DNA of 11,236 nt, taken from NCBI GenBank assembly GCA_016937315.1, contig JAFGWD010000212.1, positions 1 through 11,236 on the forward strand. The letters run 5' to 3'. This stretch comes from Rhodospirillaceae bacterium (GTDB lineage Bacteria > Pseudomonadota > Alphaproteobacteria > Rhodospirillales > Rhodospirillaceae). Below are positions 7,201 through 11,236 of the stretch, piece by piece (the stretch's first letter is position 1; each line of letters opens with the position of its first letter). The notes beneath the pieces were generated by a model. That model worked only from the letters and a program-made list of their open reading frames with translations, was not told the DNA's origin and searched no databases. The translations under genes and the position numbers were made by a program.

Positions 7201-7344
7201 TTCCTTGGGGGTTTCTGGAACATCAAAGGTTCGTACCCCGAGGGCGAGAATAGACCCGGTTTCATCGGTTTCGTCGATCAGAGCCCATCCGCATGAACCG
7301 ATGCCAATGTCCAGCCCCAAAATGTGTTTCTGGTGAGTCCCCAT
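4249..7344 (-). CDS. cas9: Compact type II-C CRISPR endonuclease Cas9
   Basis: A 1031-aa RNA-guided double-strand DNA endonuclease in the short II-C size class. RuvC-I is HILGLDIGIGSCGWAL with catalytic D12. An arginine-rich bridge helix (RREFRLTRRVTRRRAQRKK, about 56-74) is followed by the REC lobe (about 80-475). RuvC-II is IHIEMARD with E489. The HNH domain carries GFCLYSG, then VDHILPWSRSGDGSYLNKTL with D571, H572 and N586. RuvC-III is DDRHHALDALIVAA with H723 and D726. The remaining C-terminal part (from about 780) holds wedge and PAM-interacting regions. All catalytic residues are present, so it should be an active nuclease. The start at 7344 puts ILGLDIG near the N-terminus and has AAGGA ten bases upstream. 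A reading from 7458 would run across the tracrRNA promoter and anti-repeat and is rejected. The PAM cannot be read from the sequence. Confidence 0.98.
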   Translation of the reverse strand: MGTHQKHILGLDIGIGSCGWALIDETDETGSILALGVRTFDVPETPKERTPTNQLRREFRLTRRVTRRRAQRKKAIRALCRTHGLLPEISADDFNKKGFDPWGLRVEGLNRPLSGEELATVLLHIAIHRGFRSNSKRDKGRNAPKENSKMLSALEATTSRAAGYRTVGEMFATDPEYTNRKRNRSGEYSRSILRAEQEREIAILFERQRHHGNVLATETLQSTYATIAFSQRPIGDSEDKVGPCPFFPNEPRAAIRSYSFERFRLLSRLANLRLLSGHERRSLTTDERRNAISDFGTHRGVTFTRLRKLIALPQSWKFEGISSEKEATDVVLRSGNSMAGSYALRQIIGEAPWQSLRKTPDKLDRIAFVLSFRDDLETIRTGLDEIALPSLVRETLMNAARDGAFADFTKAAHISAAACRTLIPFLEQGSIYSEACAQAGFDHTAHTTAPQDILSAINNPIARKALTESWKQVRAIIAEYGLPNRIHIEMARDVGKSTEERAKIESGIKKRTDAKDSLRQEFRETVGCDPHSRDDLLRYELWKEQQGFCLYSGAPISPNALIANDNTVQVDHILPWSRSGDGSYLNKTLCLAQANQQKTNKTPFEWLGADAQRWPVFVARVEALKTMKGMKKRNYLLRDASVLESRFRERNLNDTRYACRAMIALLEGLYESQSTPDTPSRANPKRRIYARPGPLTDALRRAWGVQDLKKNSSGERTKDDRHHALDALIVAATSESALQRLTRAFQDAERRGLPRDFLGMLPPWPGFAEEARQALATVFISRPENHRARGKGHMAEIRQIREEKGTEVVYERKAVEKLKKEDLAAIKDPDRNAGLIAALQAWIDAGKPKDAPPLSPKGDVISKVRVRTNKKVDVRIRDGAADRGEMVRVDVFCKTTPKGKREYYLVPIYTHEVMNPTGYPLPPCLAIQGKTPKADWPQIGPEHDFLFSLRKFSFVEVIKPNGEVISGYFRGADSSTGALSISLHNDVSPNATRTGIGARTLQSLRKFHVDRLGRRHEIKREARTWHGVVCT

Positions 7345-7374
7345 ATCGATTGCATCCTTCCCCAAAGAAGATGA

Positions 7375-7389
7375 AGTCAAGTATTGACT
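7375..7389. repeat. 15-bp palindrome between cas9 and tracrRNA
   Basis: AGTCAA-GTA-TTGACT is a perfect inverted repeat with 6-bp arms and a 3-base centre. It covers the proposed cas9 -10 (7380-7385) and the proposed tracrRNA -35 (7384-7389). It could be an operator for a dimeric regulator, or a by-product of two TTGAC-like elements on opposite strands. No regulator gene is next to it. Confidence 0.55.
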
Positions 7390-7408
7390 CCCCTCGAAAG
7401 GGATGCAA
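7380..7408 (-). promoter_or_regulatory. Candidate cas9-cas1-cas2 promoter
   Basis: On the minus strand TTGCAT (7408-7403) and AATACT (7385-7380) are separated by 17 bp. They match 3 of 6 and 4 of 6 consensus bases. A start near 7373 would leave a leader of about 29 bases before the cas9 ATG at 7344. The match is moderate, so this is a candidate only; read-through from the upstream kinase operon is an alternative source of cas mRNA. Confidence 0.4.
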
Positions 7409-7412
7409 CCGT
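7384..7412 (+). promoter_or_regulatory. Candidate tracrRNA promoter
   Basis: TTGACT at 7384-7389 matches the -35 consensus at 5 of 6 bases. At 17 bp spacing the -10 would be AACCGT (7407-7412), which is poor (2 of 6). The predicted start, about 7419, falls exactly at the beginning of the anti-repeat (7420), which is the main reason to propose it. A start further upstream would give a longer tracrRNA. Confidence 0.4.
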
Positions 7413-7418
7413 GGGGAT

Positions 7419-7508
7419 AGGGAGTCGGTAGGGAAGCCACGGTAAGTGGTTTTTCCACTGAAGGATTACCCCCGGGGCGTGAACCGCCTTCGGGGGGATT
7501 CCTTTTTT
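7419..7508 (+). ncRNA. tracrRNA of the type II-C system
   Basis: The anti-repeat at 7420-7443 pairs with CRISPR repeat bases 1-24: 20 Watson-Crick pairs, three G-U wobbles (repeat bases 1, 8, 19) and one A/G mismatch (repeat base 11). It is followed by a hairpin AGTGG-TTTTT-CCACT (7445-7459) in the position of the first tracrRNA stem (nexus-like). A long terminator hairpin (7463-7502) and T6 (7503-7508) follow. The expected size is about 90 nt if transcription begins at the anti-repeat. It is divergent from cas9 and convergent with the histidine-kinase gene, whose stop codon is 11 bp past the T run. The role is to pair with crRNA, allow RNase III processing and load Cas9. The 5' end is inferred. 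Confidence 0.88.
7463..7508 (+). terminator. Rho-independent terminator of the tracrRNA
   Basis: The stem arms lie at 7463-7479 and 7485-7502, with a GGCG/CGCC top, a CCCCC/GGGGG middle and a GG/CC base, interrupted by a bulge and two mismatches. The loop is TGAAC. Six T residues follow at 7503-7508. On the minus strand the T run precedes nothing useful, so it is a + strand terminator and probably not an efficient stop for the kinase operon. Confidence 0.8.
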
Positions 7509-7518
7509 GGGGTATGCC

Positions 7519-8877
7519 TTAAAGTGGCAGGGTCAGGCGGACCCTCAGGCCTCCTAGGGGAGAGTCCATCAGTTGGATATCGCCGCCATGGCTGCGTGCG
7601 ACGTCTCGCGCAATGGTCAGGCCTAAACCAACGCCGCCGGTTTCCGGGTTGCGCGAATTATCAACCCGGAAGAAGGCACGAAAAACATCGGTGCGGCGGT
7701 CTTGCGGAATGCCGGGGCCGTCATCATCCACCAGGATCTCCACCGCATCGGCGCGTTGCCCAACGCGCACCGTGACGTGTTGGGCGTAACGCACGGCGTT
7801 GGATACCAAATTGCCGAGGCAGCGTTCGATGGCTTGTGGGCGCAGGGGCAGGGTAAGCCCACGTTCGATGTGCAGGTCCACCGGAGCGCCATTACGCGTG
7901 AAGCGTGCGATTACAGATTCGGCAAGGGTGGAAATATTGAAAGGCCGCATGGCTTCGCGTCCTTCCCCTCGTGCAAAGGCCAAATAGCCTTCGACCATGC
8001 GTTCCATTTCCTCGATATCGGCCTTTAGGTCGTCGGCGTTGGCATCCTTGGGCATCATCGCCAGTTGCAGTTTCATGCGGGTCAAGGGGGTACGTAAGTC
8101 GTGCGAGACCCCGGCCAGCATTTCGGTGCGTTGGTCAATTTGGCGTTTGATGCGGTCACGCATCAGCAGGAAGGCCTGTGCCGCTTGGCGGACTTCGGTT
8201 GCGCCTTCGGGTTTGAACCAGGGGGCATCACGTCCTTTGCCGAAACTGTCGGCGGCGCTGGCCAAACGACGCACCGCACGCACCTGATTGTTCATGAAGA
8301 TTGTTGCGATCCCGAACAATAGCAGCGAGGTGCCGATCATCCAGATGAGGAAAAGGTAGACCGTGAAACTGGACAGGCGTTTTTTCGGCGTTTCGACGAT
8401 CAGGACAGAATCCGCCATTTGGATGCGAATTTCTATCGTGCGGTCATCTGCGCCGTCTCGTAATTGAAACGGGAGGGTCAGGGTTTCTTTGAGCGCGTCG
8501 GAGAGAGCACCGAAAGAGACTTCGTTGGTTGGTAGATTGCGGAGAATCTCACCATCAGCAAAGCGGATATCCAACTGCATGCGGTCGTGGGATTCGGCGG
8601 TGATCCAAGCGCGTGCGGCGGGGCCTGGGTGGTCGCGTAAATAAGCGAGAATGACGCCGGTGTCCCCGGCGACGGCGGTGGCGAGGCGACGGGTTATGGT
8701 TCCCCAATGACGGTCATAGAAGACTGTTGCCGTCACCAGTTGCAGGAGGATCAACGGCGTCAGGATGATCAGCAAGGATCGTCCAAGCAGGCTTTTCGGC
8801 AACAACGTCTTGAAACGGAATCGCGACGGGGCCGTGATGTCGTCAGACGGGGGAAGGTGGGGCGTGGCGTCCGCCAT
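7519..8877 (-). CDS. EnvZ-like sensor histidine kinase
   Basis: A 452-aa inner-membrane sensor kinase. The N-terminal cytoplasmic stretch is about 33 residues; TM1 is about 34-54, a periplasmic sensor region about 55-171 and TM2 about 172-195. A HAMP linker (about 196-250) is followed by the dimerisation/phosphoacceptor helix LAGVSHDLRTPLTRMKL with H259. The ATPase domain has the N box NLVSNAVRYAQ (356-366), the G1 box DDDGPGIP (384-391) and the G2 box GGVGLGLTIARDV (414-426). Layout and sequence fit the EnvZ/OmpR group. The gene begins 16 bp after the adjacent response-regulator gene, so that regulator is the likely partner. The signal is unknown. The stop lies 11 bp from the convergent tracrRNA terminator. 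Confidence 0.94.
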   Translation of the reverse strand: MADATPHLPPSDDITAPSRFRFKTLLPKSLLGRSLLIILTPLILLQLVTATVFYDRHWGTITRRLATAVAGDTGVILAYLRDHPGPAARAWITAESHDRMQLDIRFADGEILRNLPTNEVSFGALSDALKETLTLPFQLRDGADDRTIEIRIQMADSVLIVETPKKRLSSFTVYLFLIWMIGTSLLLFGIATIFMNNQVRAVRRLASAADSFGKGRDAPWFKPEGATEVRQAAQAFLLMRDRIKRQIDQRTEMLAGVSHDLRTPLTRMKLQLAMMPKDANADDLKADIEEMERMVEGYLAFARGEGREAMRPFNISTLAESVIARFTRNGAPVDLHIERGLTLPLRPQAIERCLGNLVSNAVRYAQHVTVRVGQRADAVEILVDDDGPGIPQDRRTDVFRAFFRVDNSRNPETGGVGLGLTIARDVARSHGGDIQLMDSPLGGLRVRLTLPL

Positions 8878-8893
8878 TTTGCGTGAGGTTCCT

Positions 8894-9607
8894 TTAATCG
8901 GGCATCAGCATATAACCCTTGCCTCGAACGGTTTGTAAATACCGAGGAAGGCGCAGATCAGATTCGATTTTCTTACGCAAGCGGGTGACCTGCACATCAA
9001 CGGTCCGCAAGTTACGCGCGGCGCCGGTGGCTGCGGCGAGACTCTCGCGGGAGAAAATTTCTCCGGGGCGTTGAGCCAGTTCCCGCAGCAAGGACGCCTC
9101 GGCCGGGGTCAGACGGACCAATTCCTCCCCGCACAGCAGTTCGTCCCGGCGGGCATCGTAAACGCAGTTTCCCAGGCTCAGAATCTCCATCCCCGCTTCG
9201 CCGAGGGCGTTGTCGCCGGGGCGGTGTGCACGCCGCAGGATGGCCGTGATCCGCAGCAGCAGTTCCCGGGGTTCGAACGGCTTGGTCAAATAATCGTCGG
9301 CACCGGCTTCCAGTCCGGTGATGCGGTCATCTGTTTCCCCCATCGCGGTTAGCATCAGGATCGGAACGTCTCTGGTTTCGCGCAAGCTGCGGGTTAGGCT
9401 CATCCCGTCCTCGCCCGGCATCATCACATCGACGATTAAGAGGTCGAATTCCAGGGACAGCAAAGCCTGTCGCGCTTCTGATGCGTCAGCGGCTTGTGAA
9501 ACCATGAAACCGTTTTCGCTCAAAAAACGCTGCAACAGTCCGCGTAAACGGGTGTCGTCGTCGACGACCAGGATGTGTGGGGGAGATGAAGTCGTGATGT
9601 TGGACAC
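8894..9607 (-). CDS. petR: OmpR-family response regulator (PetR-like)
   Basis: A 237-aa two-domain regulator. The receiver domain HILVVDDDTRLRGLL carries the acidic pocket D16-D18, phosphoacceptor D60 in LLIVDVMMPGEDG, T87 and K109 in YLTKPFEPRELL. The C-terminal winged helix has the recognition-helix segment TVDVQVTRLRKKIE and ends TVRGKGYMLMPD. The receiver strongly resembles PetR, which with the MarR-type PetP controls cytochrome bc1 (petABC) expression in Rhodobacter capsulatus. The start is GTG at 9607, one base after the petP TAA, with AGGAG about nine bases upstream. A longer ATG reading from 9691 lies inside petP and adds a low-complexity tail, so it is rejected. Control of bc1 genes in this organism is inference. 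Confidence 0.88.
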   Translation of the reverse strand: MSNITTSSPPHILVVDDDTRLRGLLQRFLSENGFMVSQAADASEARQALLSLEFDLLIVDVMMPGEDGMSLTRSLRETRDVPILMLTAMGETDDRITGLEAGADDYLTKPFEPRELLLRITAILRRAHRPGDNALGEAGMEILSLGNCVYDARRDELLCGEELVRLTPAEASLLRELAQRPGEIFSRESLAAATGAARNLRTVDVQVTRLRKKIESDLRLPRYLQTVRGKGYMLMPD

Positions 9608-9608
9608 C

Positions 9609-10139
9609 TTATTGTGCTCCTGTTCCGGAACCCCGCCAGCCAGCCAGAGGGGGCGTGGTATTGGTGGGGAAACGGGTGCGGTCGTCTTCATTCATGATGT
9701 TCATCATCACCTTGCGGAAGCCTTCCACGGCTTCGGCACCGGCTTCGCGATAGGCGCGGGCTAAAAGCTTGCGCTGGTTTTCGGTGAGTTTGCGTTCCAG
9801 TTCCACACCTTTTGGTGTCAATTCCAGCAAGCGCTGGCGGCGGTCACGCAGGCCGGGGCGCTGATGCACGAACTCTTCCTTCAAAAGCTGGCTTAAGACC
9901 CGCGATAAACTCTGCTTAGTTATGCGTAAAGTCGATAGCAGATCGGAAACACTGATTCCTGGTTGCCGCCCCACGAAGTAGATCACGCGGTGATGCGCAC
10001 GACCAAGCCCTTGTTCAAAAAGGATTGTGTCAGGTTCTTTGGTGAATTCTCGGTATGCGAAGTAAAGAAACTCGATCCCTTGACGGAGTTCCTCGTCTCG
10101 CAAAAAGAGCGGATTGATCCGCGTCGTTACGTCAGCCAT
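9609..10139 (-). CDS. petP: MarR-family transcriptional regulator (PetP-like)
   Basis: A 176-aa winged-helix DNA-binding protein. It opens with LFLRDEELRQGIEFLYFAYREF, typical of the PetP group. The MarR core follows: a helix-turn-helix at GISVSDLLSTLRITKQSLSRVLSQL (about 71-95), the wing with LRDRRQRLLELTPKG (about 107-121), and a C-terminal dimerisation helix. The last 20 or so residues look disordered. It heads a tight minus-strand operon with the response regulator (one base between stop and GTG start) and the histidine kinase, an order expected for petP-petR. The ATG at 10139 is preceded only by a weak ribosome site. A TATGAT -10-like hexamer lies on the minus strand at 10179-10174 without a clear -35. 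Confidence 0.85.
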   Translation of the reverse strand: MADVTTRINPLFLRDEELRQGIEFLYFAYREFTKEPDTILFEQGLGRAHHRVIYFVGRQPGISVSDLLSTLRITKQSLSRVLSQLLKEEFVHQRPGLRDRRQRLLELTPKGVELERKLTENQRKLLARAYREAGAEAVEGFRKVMMNIMNEDDRTRFPTNTTPPLAGWRGSGTGAQ

Positions 10140-10140
10140 G

Positions 10141-10169
10141 TTGACATATTCCGTGCTGGATGTTACTCA
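10141..10169 (+). promoter_or_regulatory. Candidate ilvE promoter in the petP-ilvE divergent region
   Basis: A perfect TTGACA (10141-10146) is followed after 17 bp by TACTCA (10164-10169), preceded by TGT as an extended -10. The -10 itself is weak. A start near 10176 would leave a leader of about 40 bases before the ATG at 10217. The element directly abuts the petP start codon, so the two divergent genes probably share regulation. Confidence 0.45.
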
Positions 10170-10216
10170 AACCATCATAGAGTCGGAAACAATCGCAAAC
10201 ATAACGAGACTTCATC

Positions 10217-11113
10217 ATGTCACTTCTGCCTTTTGACGATCGCGACGGGTTTATCTGGTACGACGGTCGTTTGGTTCCTTGGCGCGATGCCAAAATTCAC
10301 GTTCTGTCCCATGGCTTCCATTATGCCTCTTTGGTGTTCGAAGGCGAACGGCTTTACGACGGCACCATTTTTAAGGGGCAGGAGCATACGGAGCGCCTGT
10401 TTGCTTCGGCGAAGCAGATGGACTTCACCATCCCTTATTCCGTCGCTGAAATCAACGCAGCGAAAGCGGAAGTCATCGCCGCCAACACATTGACCAATGG
10501 TTATGTGCGTCCGTTTGCATGGCGTGGCAGTGAACAGATGGGGGTTTCGGGCAAACAAAACAAAATCCATGTCGCCGTTGCGGTATGGGAATGGCCGACC
10601 TATTTCTCGGCGGAAGCGCGGATGGCGGGTTTGAAGGTGCAGACCGGAAAATGGCGGCGTCCGGCCCCGGATGCCATTCCCTGTCATGCGAAATGCGCGG
10701 GTGTCTATATGATTTGCACCCTGAATAAGCATGCTGCGGAAGCGGCTGGTTTCAACGAAAGCTTGATGCTGGATCATCGGGGCCGCATCGCGGAAACCAC
10801 CGGTGCCAATTTGCTGTTCGTGCGCGGCAATGAAATCCATGCGCCGATCCCGGACACCTTCTTGAATGGTATTACGCGCCAGACGGTTCTGGGCTTGGCC
10901 AAACGCCGTGGCTATACGGTTATTGAACGCGCTATCCTGCCAGAGGAAATGCCCCTCTTTAACGAGGCGTTTGTGACCGGTACGGCAGCGGAAGTCACAC
11001 CGGTTGGGTCCATCGATGATGTGGTGTTTCCGGATCGCACCGTCACCAAAGTTCTGATGCAGGACTATGAAGATCTGGTGTATGGACGCTTGGTTCTGGA
11101 GGGCGTGGCGTAA
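10217..11113 (+). CDS. ilvE: Branched-chain amino acid aminotransferase
   Basis: A 298-aa class IV (fold type IV) PLP-dependent aminotransferase. It interconverts leucine, isoleucine or valine with their 2-oxo acids using glutamate/2-oxoglutarate, the last step of branched-chain amino acid synthesis. Visible family features are HVLSHGFHYASLVFEGER (28-45), YVRPFAWRGSEQMG (96-109), the PLP lysine K159 in HAKCAGVYMICTLNK, the E193 region RGRIAETTGANLLFV, and NGITRQTVLGLAKRRGY (about 216-232). The C-terminal EAFVTGTAAEVTPV motif is also family-typical. K159 and E193 correspond in number to the catalytic and pyridine-N residues of E. coli IlvE. It is transcribed away from petP, and a hairpin follows the stop. 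Substrate preference within class IV is inferred. Confidence 0.92.
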   Translation: MSLLPFDDRDGFIWYDGRLVPWRDAKIHVLSHGFHYASLVFEGERLYDGTIFKGQEHTERLFASAKQMDFTIPYSVAEINAAKAEVIAANTLTNGYVRPFAWRGSEQMGVSGKQNKIHVAVAVWEWPTYFSAEARMAGLKVQTGKWRRPAPDAIPCHAKCAGVYMICTLNKHAAEAAGFNESLMLDHRGRIAETTGANLLFVRGNEIHAPIPDTFLNGITRQTVLGLAKRRGYTVIERAILPEEMPLFNEAFVTGTAAEVTPVGSIDDVVFPDRTVTKVLMQDYEDLVYGRLVLEGVA

Positions 11114-11137
11114 GCCATACCCCAGCCAGCGACACAG

Positions 11138-11172
11138 AAAAAAAACGGGCCTGCCACGAGGTGCGCCCGTTT
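11138..11172. terminator. Probably bidirectional terminator after ilvE
   Basis: AAACGGGC (11143-11150) and GCCCGTTT (11165-11172) form an 8-bp stem around a 14-base loop. On the + strand only three T residues end the stem, so it is modest for ilvE. On the minus strand the stem ends in a run of eight T (complement of A8 at 11138-11145), making it stronger for a gene arriving from the right. Confidence 0.75.
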
Positions 11173-11194
11173 CGTTCGGGTGAAGCAGGGCTTT

Positions 11195-11236
11195 TTAGAG
11201 CCGGCCTTCGTCGGCGGCACGCATGTGGGAAAGGCC
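11195..11236 (-). CDS. 3' end of an unidentified gene, cut by the window edge
   Basis: A minus-strand frame open from the window edge ends in TAA (11197-11195), giving the partial C-terminus GLSHMRAADEGRL. Its support is positional: it is followed, in its own direction, by the hairpin with T8 at 11172-11138. Thirteen codons are too few to identify a family, and an open frame this short could arise by chance. Confidence 0.35.
   Translation of the reverse strand, partial: GLSHMRAADEGRL

Noticed and set aside
7345..7458. N-terminal extension of cas9 to an ATG at 7458
   Set aside because: It would cross the tracrRNA anti-repeat and both candidate promoters, and Cas9 proteins normally begin a few residues before the RuvC-I aspartate. 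The ATG at 7344 has a ribosome site.
9608..9691. N-terminal extension of the response regulator to 9691
   Set aside because: It overlaps the petP coding sequence and adds a proline-rich tail not seen in OmpR-type regulators; the GTG at 9607 has an AGGAG site and operon-style spacing.

Overview
The window looks like an alphaproteobacterial chromosome segment, possibly from a Rhodospirillales-type organism. That placement rests on the PetP/PetR-type regulators, the IspZ/YciB and YbjN relatives and moderately GC-rich codon use. No rRNA or other taxonomic marker is present, so it is an inference. Ordinary housekeeping and regulatory genes flank a complete, compact type II-C CRISPR-Cas9 locus at about 2563-7508.

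Left flank (+ strand): a YbjN-domain protein (70-573) with a clear intrinsic terminator, then proC (681-1514, proline biosynthesis), a CsaA-type tRNA-binding protein (1606-1941) and ispZ/yciB (1941-2555). The last two overlap by one base.

CRISPR locus: an array of seven identical 36-bp repeats and six 30-31-bp spacers (2563-2995) starts only 7 bp after the ispZ stop codon. Facing it on the minus strand is the operon cas9 (7344-4249), cas1 (4273-3380) and cas2 (3359-3054), with overlapping or closely packed genes. All expected catalytic residues are visible in Cas9 (1031 aa) and Cas1. A tracrRNA that is not an ORF was found by hand on the + strand (about 7419-7508), divergent from cas9. Its anti-repeat (7420-7443) pairs with repeat bases 1-24 at 23 of 24 positions, and it continues through a small hairpin to a terminator hairpin with a T6 tract. 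The pairing fixes the crRNA-sense strand of the array as +. Each repeat also carries a promoter-like TTTACC-17 bp-TGG-TAGGCT arrangement like that known from Neisseria II-C arrays, so each crRNA may have its own promoter. The cas9 and tracrRNA promoters appear to overlap back to back around a 15-bp palindrome.

Right flank: a minus-strand regulatory operon, petP-like MarR regulator (10139-9609), petR-like OmpR response regulator (9607-8894, GTG start) and EnvZ-like histidine kinase (8877-7519), points toward cas9. Its last gene ends 11 bp from the 3' end of the convergent tracrRNA. Divergent from petP is a branched-chain aminotransferase gene (10217-11113), followed by a hairpin terminator that probably serves both strands and the last codons of a minus-strand gene cut by the window edge.

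Working together: tracrRNA pairs with crRNA, Cas9 uses the duplex to cut matching DNA, and Cas1-Cas2 add spacers. The unusual points are the apparent lack of a leader on the crRNA 5' side of the array, repeat-internal promoters, overlapping divergent cas9/tracrRNA promoters, and a repeat-like segment next to the anti-repeat that could fold back on it.
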